Shown here: in pieces, positions 7,200 to 16,045 of the stretch
How the letters are laid out: each line of letters opens with the position of its first letter
Position numbering within the stretch: position 1 is the stretch's first letter
Assembly: GCF_900107135.1 (NCBI RefSeq)
Contig: NZ_FNOV01000009.1
Coordinates: 1-64,000, forward strand
Length of the DNA stretch: 64,000 bases
Origin: Hymenobacter psychrophilus
GTDB taxonomy: Bacteria > Bacteroidota > Bacteroidia > Cytophagales > Hymenobacteraceae
Direction of reading: 5' to 3'
The notes under the pieces: model-generated
The model's input: the letters and a program-made list of their open reading frames with translations, nothing else
Database searches by the model: none
Told to the model about the DNA's origin: nothing
Position numbers and translations under genes: made by a program

Positions 7200-8666
7200 A
7201 TGAATTTCCTCCTGCGTCTGGGCGTGGCTGCCCTACTGCTGGCCCCTTGCGCCACGCAGGCCCAGCAGGCCGAGCCCGCCCCTACCCGGCCCATCACCGG
7301 CCGGCCGGTGCTACCGCCTTATCCCGCTGCCCCGGCCACATCGGCCACAACCGACACGCTGCCGGCCCGCACGCTGGCCGAGGCCTTCGGGCGGGGGCAG
7401 TGGCACGGCCGGGTGCGCAACTACTTCCTGGCCACCCTCAACCAGAGCAGTCTGCCCGACTACTACGCCAACGGCCTGGGCGCCGGGGCGCGGTTCGAGA
7501 CGGCTCCGCTGCACGGGTTTTCGGTGGGAGCAGGCGGCTTTTTCTGGGTGAATCTGGCCTCCAATAACCTGGCCACGCCCGACGCGGCAACCGGCGCCGT
7601 GAGCCGCTACGAAGTAGGTTTGTTCGACGTAAGCAACCCCGCCCGTCGCCAGCTCACGGGCCGGCCCGAGGAGCTGTTTGGGCGTTACCGCTGGCGGAAG
7701 TCGGTGGCCACCTTTGGCCGGCAGCTGCTGGTCACGCCACTGCTCAACCCCCAGGATGGCCGCCTGAGCCCCAATTACGCGCAGGGTCTGTGGCTGGAAA
7801 TGAACGAGCTGCCGCGTACTACGCTGACGGCGGGCTGGCTTACGCGCGTTGCCGTGCGCTCCACCTCGGAGTGGGCATCGGTGGCGGGCTCCCTAGGCCT
7901 CTACCCCACCGGCGTAGACGAAACCGGCAAGCGCGCCGCCTACGCCGGCAACCAAAGCAGCCGCGGCCTGGGCGTACTGGGCGTTAGCCGGCAGCTGGGC
8001 ACCCGTACCCGCGTGCAGGCCTGGAACTACTACGCCGATAACCTCTTCAACAGCCTATTCACAGAGCTGATCACCGGCCGGGCCCTGGGTGCGGGTCAAC
8101 TCACGCTAGGCGCGCAGTACCACTACCAGCGCACGGTGGGCACCGGCGGCAACGCCAATCCGGCCCTGGCCTACAGCGCCCCCGGCCGCCGGGCCCATGC
8201 CCTGAGTGCCCGCCTGGGCGCGCAGCGCGGCCCCTGGAGCCTGAGCGCCAACTACACCCGCATCACCCGCACGGGACGCTTTCTGTTTCCGCGCGAGTGG
8301 GGCCGCGAGCCGTTCTACACCTTCCTTCCCCGCGAGCGGACGGAAGGGTCCGGGGGCCTCGACGCGGCCGCGCTGCTGGCCAGCTATGCCGTGCCCACCG
8401 CCCCGGGCCTGAAGGCAGAGGTCGGCTACGGCCATTACTACCTGCCCGACGTGAAAAACTTCCGCCTCAACAAGTACGGCCTGCCGTCGTACAGCCAGTT
8501 CAACGCCTCGCTTAGCTACCCGTTTCGCGGCTGGGCCCGAGGGCTACGGGGCCAACTGCTCTATCTTTACAAGGCCTCCCTGACCGACACCTATGGCGAA
8601 GCCCGCTACGTGGTAAACAAGGTAGATATGCACCAGCTGAACCTGATTCTCAACTATGATTTCTAA
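7200..8666 (+). CDS. OprD-like outer-membrane porin
   Basis: A 488-residue protein with a signal peptide ending near ATQAQ (residue ~22), a Pro-rich linker, then alternating beta-strand pattern to the C-terminus. The end NKVDMHQLNLILNYDF closely resembles the closing strand of OprD porins. OprD-type barrels pass small, often anionic, substrates across the outer membrane. It starts 9 bp after tsdA and overlaps the next gene, so all three are probably one transcript. It may admit thiosulfate or tetrathionate to the periplasm, which is inference. Confidence 0.82.
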   Translation: MNFLLRLGVAALLLAPCATQAQQAEPAPTRPITGRPVLPPYPAAPATSATTDTLPARTLAEAFGRGQWHGRVRNYFLATLNQSSLPDYYANGLGAGARFETAPLHGFSVGAGGFFWVNLASNNLATPDAATGAVSRYEVGLFDVSNPARRQLTGRPEELFGRYRWRKSVATFGRQLLVTPLLNPQDGRLSPNYAQGLWLEMNELPRTTLTAGWLTRVAVRSTSEWASVAGSLGLYPTGVDETGKRAAYAGNQSSRGLGVLGVSRQLGTRTRVQAWNYYADNLFNSLFTELITGRALGAGQLTLGAQYHYQRTVGTGGNANPALAYSAPGRRAHALSARLGAQRGPWSLSANYTRITRTGRFLFPREWGREPFYTFLPRERTEGSGGLDAAALLASYAVPTAPGLKAEVGYGHYYLPDVKNFRLNKYGLPSYSQFNASLSYPFRGWARGLRGQLLYLYKASLTDTYGEARYVVNKVDMHQLNLILNYDF

Positions 8667-9222
8667 CGCCTTTCCCCGCCTGACGATGCCTTCCCTGCCC
8701 CGCCTGCTGGCCGCCGCCGCCCTGCTGGCCACCATTGGCACCGCTCACGCCCAAACTACCACCCCCGCCGCTACCCCGGCGGCAACTACAGCCGCTCCGG
8801 CACCCGTTCTCACGCCCCCCAACGCGGCGGCGGCAGCCAAAGCAGCCGTTTTTCAGGGTGCGCCGGCTACCAAAAAGCACTACCGGGCCGTGTATCAGCT
8901 CGATAGCAACGACCCCAAGCTCATCAACCAAACCCTGCACAACATGCAAAACGCCCTCAAGGACCCGCGCCTGAAAGGCAAGCTGGAGATGGAGTTGGTC
9001 GTGTTCAGCGGCGGCACGGTGGTTTTCCGCAAAGACCAGCCGTACGAGGCCGATGTGCTGGCTTTGCAGCAGGCAGGCGTTATTCTGGCCCAGTGCGAAA
9101 ACTCGATGCGGGCCTACAAGCTGACCAAGAACGATATGCTACCCTACATTTCCGTGGTGCCCACCGGCAACGGCGAACTGATTATCCGCCAGACCGAAGG
9201 CTGGGTGCTGGTGCATCCGTAA
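8656..9222 (+). CDS. Periplasmic DsrE-like protein
   Basis: A 188-residue protein with a signal peptide ending at TAHAQ, an Ala/Pro/Thr-rich linker, then a DsrE/DsrF-like fold (~70-188). The segment ILAQCENSMRAYKL has the single conserved Cys, and the tail VVPTGNGELIIRQTEGW is typical of exported members of the family. The first ATG (8656) lies inside the end of the porin gene. ATG 8686 gives a shorter, equally good signal peptide. Related proteins relay or bind sulfane sulfur, fitting the island. Confidence 0.82.
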   Translation: MISNAFPRLTMPSLPRLLAAAALLATIGTAHAQTTTPAATPAATTAAPAPVLTPPNAAAAAKAAVFQGAPATKKHYRAVYQLDSNDPKLINQTLHNMQNALKDPRLKGKLEMELVVFSGGTVVFRKDQPYEADVLALQQAGVILAQCENSMRAYKLTKNDMLPYISVVPTGNGELIIRQTEGWVLVHP

Positions 9223-9261
9223 GTAGCGGCACCAAATCGGCCTTTCAGGGCTGCTCTACTA

Positions 9262-9392
9262 GCAGCCCGTGCGACATACGTAGCGTAGTCAACGACCTAG
9301 CGCAAACATAAGCGCCGCTTGCGTTGCACTGGCAGCAAGGGGGCAATAACTCGCCACGGCGAGTCAGTGAGGGGTTGATAGCCGTCAACCAT
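9262..9392 (-). pseudogene. Decayed IS5-type transposase N-terminus
   Basis: Read from ATG 9392 on the minus strand, the frame encodes DGYQPLTDSPWRVIAPLLP followed by QRKRR, a classic IS5-family transposase start. It meets a TAG at about residue 32. After the stop, VVDYATYVAR resembles the continuation, and RTGC appears in a shifted frame, so there is both a stop and a frameshift. The rest of the element is not found here. It marks the right border of the sulfur island. Confidence 0.7.
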
Positions 9393-9402
9393 AAAACGAG
9401 CA

Positions 9403-9711
9403 GCAGCCTGGCAACCCTTACCGCAGCTTCCTGATTCGTTTATTTTTGCTTTACTCAATTCCCAAACGCGCTCTACGTGTGGCTCTAATTCCAGGCTACG
9501 CGGGCGTTGTTGCTGGTGAGGATAAGTTGATTTTTCACCAGCAGCAATAGCAATAACTTCGATAGCAAGTCGGGCAGCAAACGCCCCAAAGGCAGTTAGT
9601 GAGTGCAGTGTCTTTGTAACTGAGTGTTCGTGCAATCGGCTGGCTGCCCCTTTGGCTTGCCTACTCAAAAAGTAAGAACACCTTACTGCAAGCCGATACT
9701 GCACTGCTTCC
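9403..9711. other. Spacer without a recognisable gene
   Basis: The stretch between the transposase relic and the convergent-side end of the USP gene is less GC-rich than its neighbours. A minus-strand frame stays open through it, but its product resembles nothing I know and it continues from inside the USP gene in another frame. It may be insertion-derived debris. Confidence 0.35.
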
Positions 9712-10539
9712 TTACGCGGCGGGGAGCACCAGCACGGGGATAGTGCTGCGGCGCAGTATTTCCGCCGTAATGCTGCGGTGGAACAGGTTGCCGAAGAAGC
9801 TGCGGGGCCGCGCCACCACAACGACCAGGTCAAAATCGGTGCTCTGGGCAACGTCCAGAATAGCACGGGCCGGGCTTGCGTCGGCTAAAGTGCGTGCTTT
9901 TACCAGAGGTAAGTCGATGGTCAGGCCGGTACGTAATACAGTATCGAGGGCCTGGTCGGTGGCTTCCTCGGCCTCCGCTTGCACCGCATTGGGCGCTACG
10001 TAAAGCACTGTGACTTCGGCGTCGATGGCCGTAAGTAGCTGGCGCACAGCACCCGCGTGCTCGCCCAGGCTGAACGGCTCCCCATCGACGGCAAACAGCA
10101 CCCGGCGAAGCGGCCGGAGGCCACTTACGGTGTGCGGCACGACCAGCAACGGGTAGGCAACGAGGCGCAATAACTCGAGGGCCGTCGTCTGGATTAAGTT
10201 ATCGGGAATATCGTCGTAGTTGGAGCGGCCCAGCACTACCAGGGCCGGATGATGCCGCGTAACGGCATCGGCAACGGCGGAAGCCACGCGGCCGTGTCCT
10301 ACCTCGGCTACTACCGGCACGGGTAAGTCCAGGGCAATGCTGCTCATGGCCAGCGCGATGCTTTCCTTGCTCAGATTGGAAAGCTCACCGGTGAACATTT
10401 CCGGGTCGAGCACGGAGTCGCGGCGCACATGCAGCAGCACCAGGCGGGCCTGAAGTGTGCTGGCCAGCGTAGTGGCGTAATCGAGCGCGCCATTCGCCTC
10501 GCGAAAGAAGTCGGTGAGCACAAGCAGGGAAGCGGGCAT
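9712..10539 (-). CDS. Tandem-domain universal stress protein
   Basis: A 275-residue UspA-family protein with two Usp domains. Domain 1 starts LLVLTDFFREANGALDYATTLA and ends near LLVVPH. Domain 2 starts RRVLFAVDGEPFSL and ends SFFGNLFHRSITAEILRRS followed by PVLVLP. The start at 10539 is preferred over an in-frame start at 10650, because the predicted -7 box (10585-10592) lies between them. Two-domain Usps of this type are common in Bacteroidetes low-oxygen and stress loci. It shares a divergent FNR/FixK-like control region with the beta-CASP gene. Its molecular activity (nucleotide binding, protein partners) is not apparent from sequence. Confidence 0.9.
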   Translation of the reverse strand: MPASLLVLTDFFREANGALDYATTLASTLQARLVLLHVRRDSVLDPEMFTGELSNLSKESIALAMSSIALDLPVPVVAEVGHGRVASAVADAVTRHHPALVVLGRSNYDDIPDNLIQTTALELLRLVAYPLLVVPHTVSGLRPLRRVLFAVDGEPFSLGEHAGAVRQLLTAIDAEVTVLYVAPNAVQAEAEEATDQALDTVLRTGLTIDLPLVKARTLADASPARAILDVAQSTDFDLVVVVARPRSFFGNLFHRSITAEILRRSTIPVLVLPAA

Positions 10540-10584
10540 AGCGCAAGAAGTTAGGTGGCGATAAAACGCGAAGAGAGTACACGG

Positions 10585-10680
10585 CAAATAACGGCCGCTG
10601 GCGGCCGGCCCGCGATGCGCATTGTAGGGAAACCACCTGATTTTGGTCATGGCGGGGAGGTGGCGAATACGGTACCCTTG
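10585..10680. promoter_or_regulatory. Divergent FNR/FixK-like control region (USP and beta-CASP genes)
   Basis: A clear box TGAT-TTTG-GTCA lies at 10638-10649. A much-degraded partner, TGCG-CATT-GTAG, sits exactly 22 bp away at 10616-10627. On the plus strand the -7 box TACCCTTG is at 10673-10680, beginning 29.5 bp from the good box's centre. On the minus strand GTTATTTG is at 10585-10592, 29.5 bp from the degenerate box's centre. The same geometry recurs at five other places in the window. Activation of both genes by a CRP/FNR-type regulator is inferred. Confidence 0.6.
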
Positions 10681-10719
10681 TAGCAGTATTCCTGCTGCTA
10701 ATTACCTGATGGCCAGATT

Positions 10720-12120
10720 ATGACTGTTGACCTGCAATTCCTCGGTGCGGCCCACTGCGTTACCGGCTCCAAGTACCTGCTCACCCTCACCACGCCCGCC
10801 CGGTACTGGCGGGTGCTCATCGATTGCGGCCTGTTTCAGGGCCTGAAGGCGCTCCGCCTGCGCAACCGTGACGAGCTGCCCTTCGACCCCGCCACCGTTG
10901 ACGCGGTGGTGCTCACCCACGCCCACATCGACCACAGCGGCTACCTGCCCAAGCTGGTGCGCGACGGGTTTCGGGGGCGCGTGTTCTGCACCGAGCCCAC
11001 AGCCGACCTGCTCAGTATTATGCTGCTCGACTCGGCCAAGCTGCAGGAGGAGGAGGCCGCCTATGCCAACGCCAAGGGCTACTCCCGCCACCACCCCGCC
11101 ACGCCGCTCTACACCCACGCCGACGTGCAGCAGGTGCTGCCGCTGCTCGAAAGCATGAGCTACGAGGCCCCGCTCTCGCTTTTTGAGGGAGCCCTTGAGC
11201 TCACGTTCCGCCAGGCGGGCCACATTCTGGGAGCCGCCAGCGTGGCCCTCACGGTACACGGAGCCACCCAGCACAAGCAGCTGGTGTTTTCCGGCGACCT
11301 GGGCCGCTACGACAACCCCGTGCTGTTCGACCCGGCCACCTTCACCCAGGCCGACGTATTGCTGGTAGAATCCACCTACGGCGACCGGGAAACCGGCATC
11401 GAGAACCCCGAGCAGGAGCTGGCGCGGGTGGTGAACGAGGCCCTGGCCCGGGGCGGCACGCTGCTGATTGCCGCCTTCGCCGTGGGCCGCACTCAAACCC
11501 TGCTCTACTACCTTAAAAAGCTGCGGGCCGAAGGCCGGGTGCCCCAGGTGCCGGTGTACGTGGACAGCCCAATGGGCATCCGGGTGTCGGACCTGTACCC
11601 ACGCCACCCGCGCGCCCACCGGCTGGGCCACGGCAACGTGTTCGATTTTCCGGGCCTGCGCTTCATCACCGAAGCCACCGAGTCCAAGCAGCTTAACAGC
11701 CGGTCGGGGCCGGCCATCATCATTTCGGCCAGCGGCATGTGCACGGGCGGGCGCATCATTCACCACCTCTTCCACCGCCTGCCCCGGCCCCAGGATACGC
11801 TGCTGCTCATCGGTTACCAGGCCGAAGGCACCCGGGGCCGCCGGTTGCAGGACGGGGAAACGGCCATCAAGATGTTCGGCAAAATGGTGCCCGTGCGTTG
11901 CGCGGTGGTGCAGCTCGACGGCTTTTCGGCCCACGCCGACCGCAAGGAGTTGCTGCGCTGGCTGAGCAGTTTCGAAGCCGCGCCCAAGCACACGTTCATC
12001 GTACACGGCGAGCCGGTGGCCGCCGAGGCCCTGGCCCACACGCTCCGCACCGAGTGGGGCTGGCCCCGCGTGCGGGTGCCCGAGTACCTGGAAAAGGTGA
12101 CGCTGTTCGAGGGCCTCTAG
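10720..12120 (+). CDS. MBL-fold beta-CASP nuclease (CPSF/Ysh1-like)
   Basis: A 466-residue protein with the three parts of a beta-CASP enzyme. The metallo-beta-lactamase core has LTHAHIDHSGYLPKL and further His/Asp ligands. The beta-CASP cap spans ~200-350, and the RMMBL tail has LDGFSAHADRKELLRW. Such enzymes cut RNA and need two zinc ions. Bacterial members of this length occur in stress loci, often beside Usp genes. It is transcribed away from a Usp gene through a shared promoter region. RNA rather than DNA as substrate is an inference from the family. Confidence 0.9.
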   Translation: MTVDLQFLGAAHCVTGSKYLLTLTTPARYWRVLIDCGLFQGLKALRLRNRDELPFDPATVDAVVLTHAHIDHSGYLPKLVRDGFRGRVFCTEPTADLLSIMLLDSAKLQEEEAAYANAKGYSRHHPATPLYTHADVQQVLPLLESMSYEAPLSLFEGALELTFRQAGHILGAASVALTVHGATQHKQLVFSGDLGRYDNPVLFDPATFTQADVLLVESTYGDRETGIENPEQELARVVNEALARGGTLLIAAFAVGRTQTLLYYLKKLRAEGRVPQVPVYVDSPMGIRVSDLYPRHPRAHRLGHGNVFDFPGLRFITEATESKQLNSRSGPAIIISASGMCTGGRIIHHLFHRLPRPQDTLLLIGYQAEGTRGRRLQDGETAIKMFGKMVPVRCAVVQLDGFSAHADRKELLRWLSSFEAAPKHTFIVHGEPVAAEALAHTLRTEWGWPRVRVPEYLEKVTLFEGL

Positions 12121-12142
12121 CGCGGGGCCTGGCCGGCCCGGT

Positions 12143-12166
12143 AGCTGGTTCAGTACTAAACCAGCT
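12143..12166 (+). terminator. Short hairpin after the beta-CASP gene
   Basis: AGCTGGTT and AACCAGCT form an 8-bp stem with an 8-base loop shortly after the stop at 12120. There is no strong T-run, so it may be a processing or weak termination hairpin. Confidence 0.35.
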
Positions 12167-12194
12167 GCGTTCTGCTTACTTCTTACTCAGCTAC

Positions 12195-12622
12195 ATGATT
12201 GCGGCCATCGATAGCGCCTGCGCTTACAAGGAGCCCTTTTTGCGGGAAGCTGCTGCCGTGGCCGGCCACGAGTTGCGCTGGCAGCCGGCCGTCTCCCGGG
12301 CCTGCGCTATGTGCCGCTGGCCGAGCTGTGCGCCACGGCCGACACCATCCTCCTGCACGCCTCCCCCCTCACGCCCGCCAGCCGCGCCAGCACCGGGCAC
12401 CTGGGCTACCTGGGGCTGGATGTCTGTGAGCACGAGAAAGGCCTGTTCTTTCACGACCACTCCGCCCACCCGCCTGCCGACCCGGTGCTGGCCGCGCCCA
12501 ACGTGCTGCTTACCGGCCACCAGGCGTTCCTGACCCGCGGGGCCCTGGCCAGCATTGCCGCCGCCACCTGCGCCAGCCTGGCGGCCTGGCAGCGCACCGA
12601 AGCAGGCCCGCACGAGCTCTAA
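12195..12622 (+). pseudogene. Broken D-2-hydroxyacid (D-lactate) dehydrogenase
   Basis: The first frame encodes an N-terminal dehydrogenase piece, YKEPFLREAAAVAGHELRW. It then breaks off. In a shifted frame from about 12311 the coding resumes with ATADTILLHASPLTP, GYLGLDVCEHEKGLFFHDHS and VLLTGHQAFLTRGAL, the C-terminal part of LdhA-like D-lactate dehydrogenases. The substrate domain and most of the NAD domain are missing, so a large internal deletion plus frameshift has destroyed it. A lost fermentative enzyme beside low-oxygen genes is consistent with the block's theme. Confidence 0.8.
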
Positions 12623-12709
12623 TCCACTCCAAACTCTCGTTTCGGTCATCGGCCGGGCCGACATTTTCTCATTAAGAATACGCTCTACTACCTGCCCGTG
12701 TCGGTTATT

Positions 12710-14176
12710 ATGCGCCTTTCTTCCTTGCTGCTGTTCGTGCTGGTCCTGCCCTGGTGCGGCGCTCACTCCACGAGCCGTAAGCCGGAGGCATCCGCCCCGT
12801 TCGTAACTCCTGTTCCGGCCGCTGCCGTGCCGGTGCTCCCGCTGGTGCGCGCGCTGCTCGATACGGCCACGGCCGGCAGCGCCCGTGCCGCCGACGTACG
12901 CCGCCACCTGCAAGCCGGCCCCGAGGTGCGGGCGCTCTACGACTCGGCCACCGCGCCCTACTGGACCCAACCCGCCGACAGCCTCAACGACCTGGCCCGC
13001 GCCGCCCTGGCCCTGCTGGCCCGCGCCCCCGAGCACGGCCTGCAACCCGCCTATTACCAGTTGGCGGGCCTGCAGGCGCTACGCGACTCGCTGCGCCAAC
13101 CTGCCTCGCCCGCCCACCGGGCTGGCCAGCAAGCGCGGCTGGAAGTGGCCCTGAGTGATGCCGTGCTGCGCTTTATGTGGGACCTGCACCGGGGCCGGTT
13201 GCGGCCCTACACGGCGTCGGCCACCGAGAAGGCGGCGGGGCGGGTGTGGCAGCCAGCCGCCGTGCTGCGAGCGGGCCTGGCCCAGGGGCAGGTGGTAGCG
13301 GCCATGCTGGCCGGCCGGCCCACCGGCCGCGAGTACCGCCACCTGCAAGCGGCGCTGGCCCGCTGGCTGCACACGCTACCCGCGCAACCGCAACCCGGTT
13401 CGGCGGCCCGGCGGCGGCAGTACGAGCAGGCCGCCGTGAACCTGGAGCGCTGGCGCTGGAACCCGCTGCCGCCCGATTCGGCCTACCTCTACCTCAATAT
13501 TCCGGCCTACGAGCTGCTGGCGCTGGAGGGCGACTCGGTGACGCGCCGGCACCGCGTTATCGTGGGGGCCCCGCGCACGCCTACGCCCACGCTCAGCAGC
13601 GTGGTCCGCCACTTCACGCTGGCCCCCGACTGGCACGTGCCCCGCTCCATTGCCACCAGGGAGATGCTGCCCCGCATCCGGCGCGACGTGGGGTATCTGG
13701 CCCGCAACAACTACGCCGTTTACGACGCGCGCGGGCACTTGCTGGACCCGGCCGCCATCAACTGGCGCCAAGTGACGGCGGCCAACTTCCGCTACTATAT
13801 CCGGCAGTCGGCGGGCTGCGATAACGCGCTGGGCAACGTTGTATTTCGCTTCGTTAATCCCTACTCGGTGTACCTGCACGATACGCCCATGCGCCAGTAT
13901 TTTGCCCGCCCCGACCGCGCCCTGAGCCACGGCTGCATGCGCCTGGCCGAGCCCCTGCAGCTGGCCGCCTACCTGCTGCGCCGCGGGGGCCAGCCGGTTC
14001 GCCTGCCCAGCGAGGAGGAGTGCGCCCGCCAGCCCCGGCCCCGCCAAGTGGCGTTGCGCCGGCCCATGCCCCTGCACGTACGCTACGCCACCTGCCAGGC
14101 CGCCGGCGACTCATTGCAATTCCTGGCCGACATCTACCAGCTCGATGCGCCCCTGCGGCGGGCCCTGTTCAACTAA
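12710..14176 (+). CDS. L,D-transpeptidase (YcbB/LdtD-like)
   Basis: A 488-residue exported protein from ATG 12710 (an in-frame GTG at 12698 is less likely). A signal peptide (~1-20) is followed by a scaffold region. The YkuD catalytic domain (~250-450) has the motif SHGCMRL with His407 and Cys409. The layout and length match YcbB-type enzymes, which make 3-3 crosslinks in peptidoglycan in the periplasm. These crosslinks become important under envelope stress. It precedes a strong terminator at 14228-14256. Confidence 0.9.
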   Translation: MRLSSLLLFVLVLPWCGAHSTSRKPEASAPFVTPVPAAAVPVLPLVRALLDTATAGSARAADVRRHLQAGPEVRALYDSATAPYWTQPADSLNDLARAALALLARAPEHGLQPAYYQLAGLQALRDSLRQPASPAHRAGQQARLEVALSDAVLRFMWDLHRGRLRPYTASATEKAAGRVWQPAAVLRAGLAQGQVVAAMLAGRPTGREYRHLQAALARWLHTLPAQPQPGSAARRRQYEQAAVNLERWRWNPLPPDSAYLYLNIPAYELLALEGDSVTRRHRVIVGAPRTPTPTLSSVVRHFTLAPDWHVPRSIATREMLPRIRRDVGYLARNNYAVYDARGHLLDPAAINWRQVTAANFRYYIRQSAGCDNALGNVVFRFVNPYSVYLHDTPMRQYFARPDRALSHGCMRLAEPLQLAAYLLRRGGQPVRLPSEEECARQPRPRQVALRRPMPLHVRYATCQAAGDSLQFLADIYQLDAPLRRALFN

Positions 14177-14227
14177 GCCCAGCCAACAGATTAGCGGGTT
14201 ACTCATCTGTTTGGCCGAAATCGCCTG

Positions 14228-14256
14228 CCGTCCTGCTGATGGAGGGCGGTTTTTTT
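14228..14256 (+). terminator. Intrinsic terminator after the L,D-transpeptidase gene
   Basis: CCGTCCT and AGGGCGG (one G-U pair) form a 7-bp stem around an 8-base loop and are followed directly by seven T residues. It lies 51 bp after the stop codon. Confidence 0.75.
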
Positions 14257-14308
14257 GTGCGCCCATTATCCGGCCATTCGGCCGGTTGGCCGGACCAGCC
14301 GCGCACCA

Positions 14309-14373
14309 TGATAAACGTCAGGTAATCAGGTGATAAACATCAGGGTGGCAGGAGTGGATATCGACGAAATTTA
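14309..14373 (+). promoter_or_regulatory. Tandem FNR/FixK-like boxes before the BON operon
   Basis: Two boxes, TGAT-AAAC-GTCA (14309-14320) and TGAT-AAAC-ATCA (14331-14342), share the same spacer and lie exactly 22 bp apart. A -7-like box GAAATTTA (14366-14373) begins 29.5 bp from the centre of the nearer box. Transcription would begin near 14380, before a 32-codon ORF and the BON-domain gene. This is the cleanest pair of the six sites in the window. Confidence 0.72.
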
Positions 14374-14427
14374 CAGTAGTTGATATTTCACCTGAAAGTC
14401 CCTGGCTTTTCTTAATCCTCTACTACC

Positions 14428-14526
14428 ATGATAACCTCTTCTGCTTTCTTTTCGGTGCTGCTGGTTGCGGCGCTGGCCTACGGGAGCTGGCAGCTCGGCC
14501 ACCGGCTGCTGCGCGCCACGCACTAG
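14428..14526 (+). CDS. Predicted 32-residue membrane protein
   Basis: A short frame begins at ATG 14428 about 50 bp after the predicted transcription start and ends at TAG 14524-14526. The product has a single hydrophobic segment (FFSVLLVAALAYGSW) and a basic tail (GHRLLRATH), the pattern of a small inner-membrane protein. It lies 52 bp before the BON-domain gene. Its position as first frame of an FNR/FixK-type transcript supports reality. I recognise no family. Confidence 0.45.
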   Translation: MITSSAFFSVLLVAALAYGSWQLGHRLLRATH

Positions 14527-14578
14527 GGGCTGCCCCGCGCCCGCCCGGTTTTAGTCTCGCCCTCTTTTCCTTTCCGCT

Positions 14579-16045
14579 ATGTCAACGCACGAAGTATTGC
14601 CTATGCCTACCGAACAGGAGCAGGTAACCGATTCCCGGATTTGCGCCGCCATCGAACTTCAGTTTCTCACCCAGCGCGGGGTGCTCGACCGCCTGATTGA
14701 CGTGGAAACCCACGAAGGCATCGTGGAGCTAACCGGTCTGACCGACAGCCTGCTCTCGCGGCGGCGGGCCGAGGAAATTGCGCTGGCCGTGCGCGGGGTG
14801 CGCGGGGTCATCAACGAAATCGGCATTCTGGCCAGTAAAATGACCGACCAGGAGTTGCGGCGCGACGCTGAGCGGGCACTGGATCAGGACCCCAACGACT
14901 TTAATGTGCGCTGCTACGTGCATGAGGGCGCACTCAACCTGAGCGGTGTGGTGCAATCGTGGGCCGAAAAGCAGCTGGTGCTGCTGCTGGTAGAGGGCGT
15001 GCACGGGCTGCGGCGCGTCAATGCCGACCAGCTGGGTATTCGTGGGGGAGAAAACGTGAACTCCGATGAGGACATCACGGCCCAGATTCAGAAACTGCTT
15101 GAGTGGGATATCCGCGTAAATGCCCGCCTGGTGCAGGTGCGCACCCACGAGCGGGTGGTGCACCTGGCCGGCACGGTGGGCACCGCTACCGAGCGGGAAC
15201 ACGCCGTGGCCATTGCCTACCAGGCTGGGGCCGAGCGGGTAGATGCCCGCGACCTGTTGGTGGCCTACTGGGCTCTGGACCGGGAGCTGCGGCGCGAAAA
15301 GTTCGCGGCCCGCTCCGACCAGGACGTGGCCCAGGCTATCCGCGACACCTTCCGCTACGACCCGCGGGTACTCTCGACCGAGCCCGGGGTGGAGGTGCAC
15401 AACGGCATCGTGACGCTGCGCGGGGCCGTTAGCAGCCTGCTGGCCCGGCAGGCCGCCGAGCAGGACGCCCGCAATGTGGTGGGCGTCTGGGACGTGCACA
15501 ACCTGCTGAAGGTGCGCCTGCTGCTAACGCCCACCGATGACGACCTGCGCGAGATGGTGCAGCAGGCCCTGGCCCGCGACCCCTACGTGGGCAGCCTGGC
15601 CTTCATTGTACATGTGCGCCACGGCCGCGTGAGCCTGTTTGGGCGGGTGGATAACTACTTTGAGCAGGAGCAGGCTGGGCGCGCGGCCAGTGGCGTGAGC
15701 GGGGTGATGGAGCTGGACAACCGGCTCAAGGTAGCGGGCCCGCCAACCTGGCAGCAAGCCCAGCAATGGCTGGGCCAGTCCAACAGTACGGCTCCGGCGG
15801 CCGCTGCCGGCCTCCATTCCGACCACGCGCTGGCCGAGCGCATCCGCCAGCGCTACTTCTGGTCGGCTACGTTGCACGACGAGGACGTTGAAGTGCGGGT
15901 TGACAACGGCCGGGCCACGCTCAACGGCACGGTCGACACCTGGTTCGACCGCAAACAGGCCGCCATGCTGGCCTTCGAGGTTGGGGCCCGCGACGTGAAC
16001 AACCACCTGCGCGCCACCATGACCGAGCTGCCCGATGAGTATTAA
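14579..16045 (+). CDS. Protein with about six BON domains
   Basis: A 488-residue protein made almost entirely of BON repeats of roughly 70-80 residues. Typical cores are VETHEGIVELTGLTDS, VRTHERVVHLAGTVG, VEVHNGIVTLRGAV, VRHGRVSLFGRVDN and VRVDNGRATLNGTVDTW. There is no signal peptide, unlike OsmY, so it is probably cytoplasmic. BON domains bind membranes or phospholipids in several stress proteins. Gene order places it in a transcript with a small membrane protein and two Usp genes, under tandem FNR/FixK-like boxes. Confidence 0.88.
   Translation: MSTHEVLPMPTEQEQVTDSRICAAIELQFLTQRGVLDRLIDVETHEGIVELTGLTDSLLSRRRAEEIALAVRGVRGVINEIGILASKMTDQELRRDAERALDQDPNDFNVRCYVHEGALNLSGVVQSWAEKQLVLLLVEGVHGLRRVNADQLGIRGGENVNSDEDITAQIQKLLEWDIRVNARLVQVRTHERVVHLAGTVGTATEREHAVAIAYQAGAERVDARDLLVAYWALDRELRREKFAARSDQDVAQAIRDTFRYDPRVLSTEPGVEVHNGIVTLRGAVSSLLARQAAEQDARNVVGVWDVHNLLKVRLLLTPTDDDLREMVQQALARDPYVGSLAFIVHVRHGRVSLFGRVDNYFEQEQAGRAASGVSGVMELDNRLKVAGPPTWQQAQQWLGQSNSTAPAAAAGLHSDHALAERIRQRYFWSATLHDEDVEVRVDNGRATLNGTVDTWFDRKQAAMLAFEVGARDVNNHLRATMTELPDEY

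Noticed and set aside
9376..9387. TGAT-AGCC-GTCA box matching the regulon pattern
   Set aside because: It lies inside the decayed transposase coding sequence. No partner box is 22 bp away and no -7 box is in register on either strand.
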